From Rhizomys pruinosus (taxonomy: Eukaryota > Chordata > Mammalia > Rodentia > Spalacidae), in contig VZQC01008777.1 of NCBI GenBank assembly GCA_009823505.1, forward strand, positions 63,400 to 127,399: a stretch of DNA of 64,000 nt, given 5' to 3'. Shown here piece after piece: positions 45,071-56,606 of this stretch. How positions within the stretch are numbered: position 1 is the stretch's first letter; every line of letters starts with the position of its first letter. The notes under the pieces were generated by a model that was not told the DNA's origin, searched no databases, and worked only from the letters and a program-made list of their open reading frames with translations. Both the position numbers and the translations under genes were made by a program.

Positions 45071-45740
45071 TTCCCCCCTGTTGTGATATCTTCAAATCCT
45101 TGAAGGAAGTTCATAAGAGCTGACTTCAGTAGGCGTTTCTGTGGTGGAATGATCTCTTCTAGGGGCTGTATTGGGTCCTTAGTACCAGGAGTTTGATAGA
45201 ATTTTCCCACTGGTTAATAGAATAACTTAATCATCTTCATGCTCCCTTCCCCATCAATCCCCACGTAACCTTCCCACTGGATTTCATGCATCCTGTCTCT
45301 ATGTTAAGGCCTACTGGGCCAAGTTAGTGTCCCAGACATCTCTCAGGGTATATTCATATGCTGAGATCCATCAGCCTATTTAGGGTCACTCCCCTAAAGA
45401 TCAGCTCTTTTTCACCCAGCAGTAGTCAGCTGCCCACTAGTTCTCTGGCTGCCCTTCTTCCTTAGTGGTCTCTGAGCCCTATGTCAGCTAAGTCCCTAAG
45501 GGAGGATCACCCCTTTGCTCTATGCTGATCAATAACTAACAGGATGAGTCTCACCCACAGAAGCAAAAGTAATTTCCTTAACTCAGAGCTTCTTACACAT
45601 TTTCTGCTTGTGATCCTTTTTCTCCATAAATTTTCTGTGACCCCAGGCATATAAGTCTGTAAAAAGGGGTATTCATTCAAACATTTATGATAATAAACCA
45701 TATACAAATTTAATTTACTGTTATATATTTTTAAAATTTA
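45071..45740 (-). mobile_element. probable ERV internal 3' end with polypurine tract
   Basis: 45071-45081 is, on the minus strand, 'acaggggggaa', the polypurine tract expected just before a 3' LTR. The following several hundred bases probably include the provirus's 3' internal end, but I recognise no env or other coding remnant, and the far boundary is a guess. Confidence 0.5.
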
Positions 45741-45935
45741 TTTTGCCTTTATTTCTGTGTTCCTATGTGTGTCTCTGTGTGAATATGTGCATGTGCATGT
45801 GGGTGCTACAGAGGATAGAAGAGAGCCGGCTTTAGATCCCTAGAGCTGGGGTTATAGAGAGTTGTGAGTTGCCTGATGTTGGAGAGGGGACCTGAATTTA
45901 GGTCTTCTGGAAGAGCAGCAAGAGTTGTTATTTTC
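45741..45935 (-). mobile_element. old B3 SINE
   Basis: 'gtgcatgtgggtgctacagag', 'agagctggggttatagag' and 'aggtcttctggaagagcag' keep B3 order. No 17-bp duplication; diverged. Confidence 0.7.
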
Positions 45936-46011
45936 TGGACCATTGTTTAGCAGTGTTAAATTTACATTTTTAAGTTAATTTTTATTGAGCTCCTTTCATA
46001 CAACATTTCTT

Positions 46012-46157
46012 TTTTTGTCTTTTTGAGACAGGGTCTCTCTGTAGCCCCAGCTGTCCTGAACTTGCCCTGTAGACCAGGCTGGCCTTGAACTCACAAAGAT
46101 CCGCCTGCCTCTGCCTCCTGAGTGCTAGGATTAAAGGTGTGAACCACCATGCCCGGC
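46012..46157 (-). mobile_element. B1 SINE in L1-B 3' end, 15-bp target duplication
   Basis: Near-consensus antisense B1 between perfect 'catacaacatttctt' copies (45997-46011 and 46158-46172). The homologous position in the L1 fragment at 22488 was hit by a different SINE. Confidence 0.96.
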
Positions 46158-46739
46158 CATACAACATTTCTTAATCAAATTTAGACTCACTCCCCCATCC
46201 ATGCCTACTCCTCATGCCCTCCACCCTCCTCCCCCTGACAGCGCTCATGGATTCTGTCATACATGTTAAGTCCTGTCATGCATATTTTTCTCAGTCGTTT
46301 ATAACCCTTTCTATGCAGAAGTTTACTGTTTTGGTCAGTTCTTTGAATAGGATTTTATCTCTCTTTTTTTGTTTCCTTTGATTTTATATCATTCCAAAAT
46401 ATGCATATATACACTCCACACATGAATCAAAATTACAAATTCTGAAATAAACTATAGGTTAATTCCTAAACACATTTAGAGATTCACATTTTAACAGTAA
46501 AGTTGCATGCAGGTAAAAAGATGTGTAACTTTACATTCTTTTTTTTTAGAATATGAATACATATCTTCCACCCATATATGGTAATTACAATGTGTGAATA
46601 CAAGTGGTAGGTCAGTTATAGAGCCCATTAAGAGATTCACATTATAATAGCACAGTTGCTTTTAGATACAATGAAATATAATAATAAAGTTGCTCAGTTT
46701 GCCTGACAACTGGGGATTTCTGGGACTGTGTTACTTCAC

Positions 46740-49430
46740 TTAGCATAATGGCTTTGAGTTCCAACCATTTACCTTCAAAGTTCACGATGTCATCTTTCTT
46801 TACTGCTGCATAGATCTCCACTGTGTAGATTACACCATTTTTGTTATCCAGTCATCAGTTGAGGGACATTTGGGTTCATTCCAGCTGTTTGCTATTGTGA
46901 AGAGAGCTGCAGTAAACATGGCTGTGCATGTATCTTTGCGGTAGGATGAGTCTTGTGGGTACATACCCAGGAGTGGTATGGCTGGGTCAGGTGGTAGGCT
47001 CATTTTGAGTCTTTTCAGGGTTCTCCACACTGCTTTCCACAGTGGTTGTTTGAGTTTATATTCACACCAGTAGTGGATGAGTGTTCTCCTTTCCCCACAA
47101 CCTCTCCAGCATTTGGTGTCTTTTGTGTTTTTGATCTTGGCCAGTCTTATTGGAGTGAGATGATACTTTAGTGTTGTTTTAATTTGCATTTCCTTAATTA
47201 TTAATGATGTTGAACCCTTTTTAAAGATGTTTCTCAGCCATCTTTACTTCTTTACCGGTGAGGTCTCTTTTCAGCTCCATTTTTTGAGTAGGTTATTTGT
47301 TTTCTTAATTCTTTGTTTTTTAAGTAGTTTATATATTCTGGATATTAATGCTCTGTCAGATGTATCAATGATGAAAGTTTCCTCCCACTCTGTGGGTTTT
47401 CTCTACACTTCCTTGATTATTTCTTTAGCTGTACAAAAGCTTTTCAGTTTGATGAGGTCCCATTTGTCAATTGTCGACCTTAATTGCGCAGCTGCTGTCT
47501 GATTTAGGAAATATTTTCCTATGCCTATATCTTGTAGTCTGCTGCTAACTTTTTCTTCTGTCGCCTTCAGAGTTTGGGGTTTCACGTTGAGGTCTTTAAT
47601 CCATCTAGAGTTGACTTTTGTACAGGGCAAGAGGTAGGGGTTTAATTTCATTCTACTACAAGTGGTGATCCAGTTTTTGTCTTTTTGTCCATTTATGTGT
47701 TTTATGATATTTATTGATTTATGTATGTTGAACCATCCCTGCAACTCTTATATAGATCCAACTTGGTCATGATGGATGATCTTCTTGATGTGGTTTTGTA
47801 TGCAGTTTGCAAGTATATTGTTGAGAATTTTTGCATCTATGTTCATTAATGATATGGGTCTATAGTTTTCTTTCTTGTTTGTCTTTGCCTGGTTTTGGTA
47901 TTAGAGTGATGCTGGCTTCATAGAAGGAATTTGGGCTATTTCTCTCTGTAGCCTTCTGAAAAAGTGTGAGTAGTAATGGTTGTAAGAACTCTTTAAATTT
48001 TTTATAGAATTCTGCTGTGAAACCATCTGGGCCTGGGCTTTTTTTTAGTTGGGAGGCTTTTTATTACATCTTCAATTTCTTCAAGTATTATAGATCTGTT
48101 TAAGCTGTCAGTCTTTTCTTGGTAAAACTTTGGTGAATCCCAAGATTTCAGATATTCATTCATTTATCTTAGGTTTTCAAATTTAGTAGAGTATAGGTTT
48201 TTGAAGTATTCTCATATGATCGTCTGGATATTTTCTTCTTTTGTTTCCTCTTTCACCAGGAATGCTATTGATTTGGCATTGCTCTTTCTTTCTTTTGGTT
48301 AACTGGGCTAAAGGTCTGTCTATTTTGTTTATCTTTTCAAAAAACCAGCTTTTGGATTCATTGATTTTTTTGTATTGTTTTATTTGTCTCTATTTCATTG
48401 ATTTCTGCTCTGATTTTTGTTATTTGTTCCTGTTTATTGGGTTTAGGGTTCATTTGTCATTGTCTCTCAAGTGCTTTTAGCTGCAGTGTTAGATCATTTA
48501 GTTGTTCTCTTTCTGTTTTTTTTTTTTTTTTAGTGTGGGCACTTAGGGCTATAAATTTCCCTCGTAGGACTGATTTTAATGTATCCCAAATGTTTTGCTA
48601 TGTTGTATCGTCATTTTCGTTTAATTCCAGGAATGCTTTTATTTCATTCCTTATTTCTTCCCTGACACACTCATTATTCAGGAATGTTTTGTTTAGTCTC
48701 CATGTGTTCTTATCTTTATTTGGGCTTGTCCTGGTATTAATATTCAGCTTTATTGCACTGTGGTCTGATAGAATGCATGAAATAATTTCAATCCTTTTGT
48801 ATTTGTTGACATTTCTTTTGTGTCCCAGTATGTGGTCGATTTTGGAGAATGTTCTGTGGGGCGCTGAGTAGAAAGTATATTCTCTGGTGTTTGGGTGGAA
48901 TATTCTCTAGATATCTTTGAAGTCCATTTTGTGTATTGTATTGTTCAGTTCTGATGTCTCTCTGTTTATTTTTTGTCCAGTTGACCTATCCAAGGGACTC
49001 AGTAGGGTATTGAAGTTCCCCATTATTAGCATGCTGGGATTAATCTGTTTCTTAAGGTCCTGAAGGACTGTGTTTATAAAGTTCAGTGCACCTAGTTTGG
49101 TGCATGAATATTTAAGGTTGTGAAATCTTCCTGGTTGTTTCATTGATAAGAGTATAATTGCCTTCTTTGTCTTTTCTGATTAATTTTACTCTGAGGTCTT
49201 TTTTGTCTGATATTAGAATAGCAACTCCTGCTTGCTTTTTGGTACCATTTGCTTGGAATATTTTTTTCTATCCTTTCACTCTAAGGTGCTGTCTGTCCTT
49301 GAGGGTGAGATGGGTTTCTTGTAGGCAGCATATAGATGGATTTTGTTTCCTAATCCATTCTCCCAGTTTATGTCTTTTGATTGGGGAGTTTTGACCATTA
49401 ATATTTAATGTTATTATTGAGCGATGTGTG
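46740..49430 (-). pseudogene. L1-B ORF2 remnant with internal deletion
   Basis: The endonuclease segment keeps 'ICCLQETHL' with the catalytic E intact (about 49300-49330). The C-terminal segment (46830-47189) reads '[20 protein letters not shown]' with most of the zinc-knuckle-like Cys/His pattern. The segment that in L1-A lies between about 39855 and 40905 is missing at about 47688. It includes most reverse-transcriptase motifs. Multiple stops and shifts also occur. Confidence 0.87.
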
Positions 49431-49480
49431 TTGTTTCCTTTCAACTACTTTTCATTTGCATTCTTGGTCTAGGTATTTAT

Positions 49481-49728
49481 ATATTTTTTTAATATTTTAT
49501 TTATTTATTTATGTGTATGAATGTACTGTCTGCATGTAGGTCTGTGCACCCATGTGGTGCAATGCCGCGGAGGTCAGAAGAGGGTGTCGGATTGCCCTGG
49601 AACTGGAGTTCTCCTGGAACTGGAGTTACAGATGGTTCTCATCCGCCATGTGGGTGCTGGGGATCGAACCCGGGTCCTCTGCAAGAGCAGTCAGCACTCT
49701 TAACTGCTAGGCCATCTCTCCAGCCCCA
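49481..49728 (-). mobile_element. B3-like SINE, subfamily I, between L1-B ORFs
   Basis: Full-length antisense copy with perfect 14-bp duplication 'gtctaggtatttat' (49467-49480 and 49729-49742). Confidence 0.96.
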
Positions 49729-49789
49729 GTCTAGGTATTTATTTACTCCGTTATGTTTTTATTAATTTTTCTCTTGTGTTGCTTGAGGA

Positions 49790-50964
49790 TAGTTGCTCCT
49801 TTCCTCTATTCTTTGAACTGCTTTGAGTATTTTCTGAAGTGTTGGTTTTTTTGACATGTGTTCTTTCATTTTGTTTATGTCATGAAAGCTTTTTTCTTTC
49901 TCCTTCAACTATGATATTCATTTTTCCTGGGCATAGTAATCTGGCATCTGAAGTCATTTAGCACTGGAAATACTTTGGTTCATGTTCTTCTGGCTGTCAT
50001 AGTTTAAACTGAGAAGTCAGCTGTGATCCTGATGGGTTTCCCCTTATATGTAACTTGTTTTTCTCTTGTGGCTTTCAGTATTTTGTCTTTGTTTTGAGCA
50101 TCTAATGTTTTAACTATGATATGGGGAATTTCTTTTCTGGTCTTGTCTATTTGGTGTTCTATGTGTTTCTTTTATTTGTATGGGTTTGACTTTTTTCAGT
50201 TTGGGGAAATTTTCTTCTATTATTCTGTTGAAGATCTGATCAATACTGTTCTCTTGGAATTCTTCTCCTTCCTCTATCCCTATGATGTGGAGGTTTGGTC
50301 TTTTCATAGTGTCCCACATTTCCTGGTTGTTCCACTCTTTTTTTTTTTTTAATTTTCATAATCTTTACTTGAGGTTTCTAGCTGCAGTGTGTTATCGTGC
50401 AGGTCTGATATCCTTTTCTGCTTCTTCCATTCTGCTTCTGAGGCTTTTTCCTATCCTTTCCTGCTGATTGGATGAATGTTCAATTTCCTTTTTCATTTCA
50501 TCTTGTGATTTCTTCAGTATTTCTGCTTCCTTTTGGAGCTTTTCATTCTCTTCTTGTAGCTCCTTGCTTTGCTACTCAGTTTCTTTTTTCCTTTAAGCCT
50601 GAGATCTTTTCACTGTTTCCATTTCCTTCCAGAGTTTGTAGTTCTCTCCATCTAGTTCTTTTCAGAGTTTGTATTTCTCTTCCTCTAGTTCTTTTCATAG
50701 TTTGTCAATACCTCCCTTTAGTTCTTTCTGGAGTTTATCATTCTTTCCTTCTAGTTCCTTCATGAGTTTTTAATTCTCTCCCTTTAGTTCTCTGATTTGT
50801 TCTTTATAATATTTGAATATGTCTACAATTGTTCTTCTAAGGTCAGTGTCTTGGTTTCCTTCCAGGGAGATCTCATTGTTGGGATATTCTACAAGACTTG
50901 TTGAGTTCCATGGGGACTTATTATGAGCTTTTCCCATATTGCTGTTTTTCTGTTGTGTCATTGG
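49790..50964 (-). pseudogene. L1-B ORF1 remnant
   Basis: The start 'MPMTQQKNSNMGKAHNKSP' lies at about 50964. A repeated coiled coil follows (50796-50632), then the conserved RNA-binding entry 'KRPNLHIIGIEEGEE' (about 50300-50255) and a C-terminal domain in broken frames. An extra T tract at 50337-50350, several stops and shifts disable it. L1 ORF1 proteins trimerise through this coiled coil and bind RNA. Confidence 0.87.
50632..50796 (-). repeat. five tandem 33-bp units in L1-B ORF1 coiled coil
   Basis: Units 50632-50664, 50665-50697, 50698-50730, 50731-50763 and 50764-50796 are all exactly 33 bp. Each encodes an 11-residue pattern xKELxGENxKL (for example 'MKELEGKNDKL'). Three of the five now carry a stop. 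L1-A has about one such unit. Confidence 0.93.
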
Positions 50965-50965
50965 C

Positions 50966-51367
50966 ATGTGAATTTTTTTCCTTTGTTTGTTTGGTTTCTG
51001 TTGCTAATCTCACATGTTAATATGGAGGACTGGTTGGTCACTCAGTTTGCTTCCTGTTGCTTTCTTCCTCAGCTTTGGCTCTGCAGCATAGATTCACTTA
51101 CACTGCTGGATCATCCCAACTACAGCAAACCACAGCACCAGAAGCTTATCATCTCCACCCAGTACCAGTAGCTTGAGTGTTCAGGGTAGGGAGTGTGTTA
51201 CTCCTTTGGCCTGCTGGACCCCACCTGGCCACTGAGTGTGTGAGCTGCTGTGTCTGTCCCTGTATCCATGCACACAGTTCTTCTCTATGGTCCTACCAGT
51301 GGGCGGCAGATGCCCTGGGTGGGCAGCAAGCCTGCATGACAGATACCCACCTGGATGCCGAGTCTAC
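50966..51367 (-). promoter_or_regulatory. L1-B 5' UTR
   Basis: About 400 bases from the ORF1 start to the target duplication, moderately GC-rich. By eye it shows no homology to the monomer-bearing 5' region of L1-A. Promoter role is inferred from position. Confidence 0.6.
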
Positions 51368-51396
51368 ATTTACATTTTTAAATGAGAAATAATTTT

Positions 51397-51621
51397 TTTT
51401 AATTTTTAAATTTATCTTTGTATGTGTATGAATGTACTATCTGCATGCAGGTTTGTGCACCCATGTCGTGCAATGCTGCGGAGGTCAGAAGAGGGTGTTG
51501 GATTCCCCTGGATCTGGAGTTAAAGATGGCTCTCAGCCACCATGTGGGTGCTGGGGATTGAACCTGGGTCCTCTGTAAGAGCAGTCAGCACTCTTAACTG
51601 CTAGGCCATCTCTCCAGCCCC
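51397..51621 (-). mobile_element. B3-like SINE without the 17-bp duplication
   Basis: Antisense copy with a single 'ctggatctggagttaaag'. 'aatgagaaataatttt' (51381-51396) and 'aattgagaaataatttt' (51623-51639) flank it. It landed immediately beside the 5' target duplication of L1-B. Confidence 0.93.
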
Positions 51622-51808
51622 GAATTGAGAAATAATTTTACTTTTGTGTGTACACATACTTTTGTATGCTTGTGCAGAAAGTCTACACATGTATGTTTGT
51701 GTAGCAAAAGTATGCTTATGTAGAGTGTAAGTATATATACATGTGTATGCATATAGATACTATAGGACAACCTCAGCCATCAGGCTCATTTCTTAGGCAC
51801 TGTTCACC

Positions 51809-52008
51809 TCCTTCCTTCCTTCCTTCCTTCCTTCCTTCCTTCCTTCCTTCCTTCCTTCCTTCCTTCCTTCCTTTCTTTTTCTCTCTCTATTTCCTTCCTT
51901 TCTTTCTTTTTCTCTCTCTATTTCCTTCCTTCCTTCCTTCCTTCCTTCCTTCCTTCCTTCCTTCCTTCCTTCCTTCCTTCCTTCCTTCCCTCCTTCTTTC
52001 CCTCCTTG
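51809..52008. repeat. (TTCC)n polypyrimidine tract with duplicated core
   Basis: About 16 TTCC units, two copies of a 28-30 bp 'tttttctctctctatttcc' block, then about 16 more TTCC units. The whole is almost purely pyrimidine on this strand. Confidence 0.97.
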
Positions 52009-52224
52009 TTTTGTTTTAGACAGGGTCACTTACTGACCTGGAGCTTACCAATTTGGTTCTGCTGACTGGCCAGTGAAGCCTAAAGATATTGTCCTCTCCT
52101 ATGCTGCAGTTATGAGCAAGAACCATTCTACTTGGATTTTTTTACATGGGTTCTAAGGATCAAATTTATTTTCTTATTTTTGCAAGGCAAGGAGTTTAGC
52201 AACTAAGCAATCTCTCCAACCCCA
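52009..52224 (-). mobile_element. B4-family SINE
   Basis: 'agacagggtcacttactgac', 'gactggccagtgaagcc', 'atgggttctaaggatcaaa' and 'gcaatctctccaacccc' in B4 order, antisense. The TTCC tract may have grown from its tail. Confidence 0.78.
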
Positions 52225-52543
52225 GAGTCTTCAACTTCTCATTCTGTACTACATGGGAACAGCTATGGCTAGTTATGATATTTGAGTTAGTGAATAGAAG
52301 TAATTGGAAAGTTTGATGGTTGCTACTAAGGTGGCTCTTGACAAAGGAAAGCTTGTGTTTGGCATCACTGTGCTTACTTGGATTCCACGGAGTTGAACAC
52401 CAATGATTATATAACTCAGACTACAAAGCTCACGGAGAGTTTTGCATGATAATGGTTTCTTGGTTTAGTATCTGATTTATTAATGAAAGTGTATTCTCCA
52501 ATTGTGGAAGACTTTTCAATTTACCCAAGAAGGTCATAAATTA
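52225..52543. other. unrecognised intergenic sequence
   Basis: No supported feature. Confidence 0.5.
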
Positions 52544-52557
52544 CCATGATAGGGCTT

Positions 52558-52806
52558 TTTTTAAAATTTATTTTATTTTATTTATTTCTGTATGTGTATG
52601 AATGTACTGTCTGCATGCAAGTTTGTGCACCCGTGTCATGCGATGCCGTGGAGGTCAGAAGAGGGTGTCGGATTCCCCTGGAACTGGAGTTCTCCTGGAA
52701 TTGGAGTTTCAGACGGTTCTTGGCCGCCATGTGGGTGCTGGGGATCGAACCCGGGTCCTCTGTAAGAGCGATCGGCACTCTTAACCGCTAGGCCATCTCT
52801 CCAGCC
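52558..52806 (-). mobile_element. B3-like SINE, subfamily II (tandem pair, left)
   Basis: Full-length antisense copy with the 17-bp duplication. The target 'atgatagggctt' precedes it (52546-52557) and follows it (52809-52820). Confidence 0.96.
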
Positions 52807-52820
52807 CCATGATAGGGCTT

Positions 52821-53074
52821 AAAAAAATTTTTTTTAATTAATTTTATTTATTTCTGTATGTGTATGAATGTACTGTCTGCATGCAAGTTTGTGCACCCGT
52901 GTCGTGCAATGCCGCGGAGATCAGAAGAGGGTGTCGGATTCCCCTGGGACTGGAGTTCTCCTGGAATTGGAGTTTCAGACGGTTCTCGGCCGCCATGTGG
53001 GTGCTGGGGATCGAACCCGGGCCCTCTGTAAGAGCGGTCAGCACTCTTAACCGCTAGGCCATCTCTCCAGCCCC
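52821..53074 (-). mobile_element. B3-like SINE, subfamily II (tandem pair, right)
   Basis: Second full-length copy in the same orientation. A third copy of the target, 'gatagggctt', is at 53075-53084. It differs from its neighbour at several positions and in tail composition. Confidence 0.96.
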
Positions 53075-53254
53075 GATAGGGCTTTTTAGACTAAGTATGT
53101 ATGAAGAAATTTGGCCAGAGATCTTGATACTATTTTCTTTTCCAGATAAGAGTTTGACCTTTCTCACCTGGTCATAGGTCCAAGCCAGAAAACATGTAAA
53201 ACTTGTCAATATTTCCTTAAATGAAAGTACATATCAGCTTAATTTCTTTCTGAA

Positions 53255-53377
53255 TACTATATTTAGGTTTATGTGGCATAATTTCACTATGTACTCCAGG
53301 ATGGCATTGAACTCCCTGTCCTTAAGTTTTGGCCTTCCAAGTATTGAGATTACAGGGATGTGGTACCCAAACCTGGT
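53255..53377 (-). mobile_element. old B1-like SINE
   Basis: 'catggcattgaactccctg'-like core ('atggcattgaactccctg') and 'tattgagattacaggg'. Heavily diverged. Confidence 0.6.
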
Positions 53378-54514
53378 TCTGAATGATGATATGGCATCAA
53401 CGATGGCCTAATACCAAGTCCAATATCACCTCAGTCTGTAATTACATCAAAAGCATTTCAACGGCAAATGATGAACAAGTCCAGGAAAAGCTAATGTGCT
53501 CTATGTACATACATGTGCTCCTGAGTTTCTACATCTTTCATTGGTCTCAGAATAAATTAGTGAGTCAAGGCCATGTTAGAAATGTTCATGAATGTCATTT
53601 CATTGTCTAAATCTGAAAAAAAGGGAAGATATTATCTGCTAATTCTGCATCGATGGTCTGCTTCATTTTAGTCAGTGCACTGGCAAACATTTTCAATATC
53701 AGTATGGGGTTATCTGATCCTGAGGAATCTGGGTAATTCTGCTATTTCCTTAAATTGTTTTATCTTTTGAACAGAGCCAAAATGGGAAAATAATTTCTGC
53801 CCAAATTTCTGTAGAATATGACCTTAAATGGACTTTGTATCTATGAAGACATTCTGAAGTTATAATTTTTGGCTGCTAGCACAGAACTTTGTCTCAAATT
53901 ACAGGATCTTCAAGAATATATCTCATCAGTGACAGCTCTGAAGTTACAGACTTGGATACACATAAAAGTGCATATCCCAAGCAGACAGTCCTGGAGAGGA
54001 GAAACAGTACCTCTTTGGGTCTTGTCAAAGCAGTGAACATCCAGATTTCTGAGTATCCAGGGTTTGGTCATTTTGTAAAAGAAAATTTATGACATTTACA
54101 GCATGCCAGATGCCTTAGATATTTGCAACGATATACAAATATCTGTTACATTTGCATTTTTATTAAATTAACAACCAACCTGAAACATTGGCATGACTAT
54201 ATCTATGACAAATTTGGAAATTGAACCATGAAATCTGAGAATGACAGTGAGAACATGGTTTGCCATCTGGTTTTTTGAAACCTCTCTTAGCTGTTAGGAT
54301 AGGTCAATTTCCTAATACCATTGAGGTATGGCTTCCTTAATTATTAAAAGGGGATTTGTATTGCATATGTGACTTTCAAGAGTACCAGTGAGGTAAGATG
54401 GTTATACCACACAATATCTGGCATACACTGTATGACTAGTTATTGACCTTTTCAGGGTTTAAAGCTAATCAATGAGCTATGCCTAAGTCATCAATTCTTT
54501 TTTAATTATGCTTT
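53378..54514. other. unrecognised intergenic sequence
   Basis: No supported feature. Frames at 53383-53610 and 53889-54092 are short and without domains. Confidence 0.5.
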
Positions 54515-54870
54515 TTGCCAATTTCACATATGTGTATAAAGTGTTTGGATTAAAGCTAACTGTTTAGTCCTTTTCAGTTCTCCTCTCCTCCCCCTCCTTT
54601 TTCCCCACAACTTAATGTGATTTGTTTGAAACCTCAGAGTCCCCTTAATGCTTTCTTTATGTGCATGGGTTTGGTGCATCTAGTCAACCATGGGTAACCT
54701 CTCAGAAAAGTATCCCTGATAAAAATAGACTCTCCATCCCCAAACAGCCATCATTTGCCAGTAGCTCCTCAGCTCTGTGCTGAAATTCAGAATTCATTGC
54801 TCTTGGCAACTACTTATAATTGCTGTCAGTTACTTCCAGAACTAGCATGATGCTATATCTGAAAGTACAC
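54515..54870 (+). mobile_element. rodent interspersed repeat, probably L1 3'-region fragment
   Basis: A CT-rich block 'ctcctctcctccccctcc' is followed by text in the same order as 845-1110 ('gtgcatgggtttggtgcatc', 'cagccatcatttgccagtag'). Related but diverged; class uncertain. Confidence 0.4.
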
Positions 54871-55206
54871 AGTTCAAGTGCATCTAACAATTTCATAAAG
54901 GCTTTCTAGTTTGGGATAAAACCCTTCAAAATAATCCTATAAAATCGAGGCAGATTCCCCCCCCCATTTTTTTAGAGAGTTCAGGAAATTAGAACATATA
55001 CTCATCCAGATCTTCTTTCCTGGCACTCTGTGGTTTAGTACTGAGGCTGGATAATTATCACTTCAATTTAGAGTTTGAGGTTGGTATCTTGCTTTTCTCC
55101 ACAGTATTTCGATTGATATTAAGGGATTTCAAATCTACCTACACCACTCTCCATCACAGTCAGGCCCTGGACCAAAACATTTTTCTCCCAAGAGTTCCTA
55201 AAATAG

Positions 55207-55540
55207 ACATGTGATAGTTATCTTTATTGTCAACTAGACTGGATTTAAACAACTGTGGAAATATACCTCTCTTGTGTTTATGAGGGTGATTCTATAAAAG
55301 CTTAAATGAAGAGGGAAGACCCTGCCTGATGTAGGTCATACCATCTGATGGGCTGGAGTCCTGGGTTTAATTAAAATTCATATATCCTCCCAACACATCT
55401 GTACAGTTGATATGGTTGGGTTCCCCCACCTTGGTATAAATGTTCCCTTCATAGTTTCCTTGTGCTTGACCTTCTTGAGTGAAGTAGGCCTTGGGCAAAA
55501 TTCTCTCATATGGATTCTTCAGCACTATCAATCTATGTGT
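55207..55540 (+). mobile_element. LTR-like repeat
   Basis: 'catgtgatagttatctttat', 'gtcaactagactgg', 'agggaagaccctgcctgatg' and 'gatgggctggagtcctggg' match a common rodent LTR-like repeat. Its 3' end is worn. Confidence 0.5.
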
Positions 55541-56415
55541 TATTCAGACTTGCTATCTGTTGTTAATGAACAGAAAATCCCTTAAGAGCAAGAATCAGGC
55601 ATTTTTCTTTATTGTTATAGCTCCAAGCCTTAGAAAGTATCTTTTACTGTGAATCATCAAAACATATTTATCACATGAATGAAGGAATGATTGAGTAGAT
55701 ATACATTAGTTGTTTGCTGGGAGTCTGAAGAGGCTCTGGGAACCACTTAGTGACTTTCATACTGCTCTTAGGACTGTATGGTTCTATGTGTAGGTCTTTA
55801 GGCAGAGGAACTTTCTAAACAGAGTGCCTTAACTTGGCCTCAGATGTGCCCAAATCATCTTGCCTCATCCCTGGATTGACCTTGGAGTGGAAGCTATGCC
55901 ACTAAACTGTTAATTTTCAACCTGTTTAAATTACCTTGATGTGTCAGGAAATGAAAAGCTTACCTTCCGGTTGACTCTGAGGCAGGGTGGGTAGAAACTT
56001 AGGGGTGAGATAAACCTCCCACCCCATCAACTGTTGCTCTACCTGATTGTCACCTGTAACCTAAATGATTATATTCATCTTATAAAAGGAAACTTATGGT
56101 TGTTTTTTACTCCTTACATATTATTTGTTCTATGTCTAGGACTGTGCTCTTCAAAAGATGATTAGAAAAATATATTTGTTTTCAAATAAAGAAATTGAGA
56201 CAAGTATCTCTCTATAATTATTTGTTATTTATTTCCTCTCAAAGACCTATTATAATGTAGTGATTCTCAGTTTATAAAGCTGCAAAGAAATCTTCTGGCA
56301 GATAGTTAAAGAGTTCTATTGCTCAGACTGGGATCTCTGGAAGTGGTCCTCAGGCACTGGGGATAACTAAAATGAACCAACCCTTGTCAAGACTTATAAT
56401 AGTAAATAACCTAGA
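55541..56415. other. unrecognised intergenic sequence
   Basis: No supported feature. Confidence 0.5.
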
Positions 56416-56418
56416 TCT

Positions 56419-56423
56419 CTGAT

Positions 56424-56458
<35 letters not shown>

Positions 56459-56606
56459 TTTGGCCTTTTCAAGACAGGGTCTCCCTGTAGCCCCAGCTGT
56501 CTTGGAACTCACTCTGTAGACCAGGCTGGCCTTGAACTCACAAAGATCTGCCTGCTTCTGCCTCCCAAGTGCTAGGATTAAAGGCATGGGCCACCACTCC
56601 TGGCTC
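56419..56606 (-). mobile_element. B1 SINE with (TTTA)n tail
   Basis: Eleven or so TTTA units (56420-56462), then 'caagacagggtctccctgtag' region to 'ccaccactcctggctc'. Near-consensus antisense B1. Confidence 0.94.

Larger units (their letters stand above)
45974..51367 (-). mobile_element. L1-B: antisense L1 with 14-bp target duplication
   Basis: The 3' end is at left ('ttttattgagctcc'), the 5' UTR at right. The perfect duplication 'atttacatttttaa' flanks it (45960-45973 and 51368-51381). Contents on the minus strand: 5' UTR (51367-50966), ORF1, a B3-like SINE, ORF2 with an internal deletion, 3' UTR and a B1. Both frames are broken. Confidence 0.9.

Noticed and set aside
51741..52029. frames with PSFLPSFL or GRKEGRKE repeats
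   Set aside because: Translation of the (TTCC)n tract.
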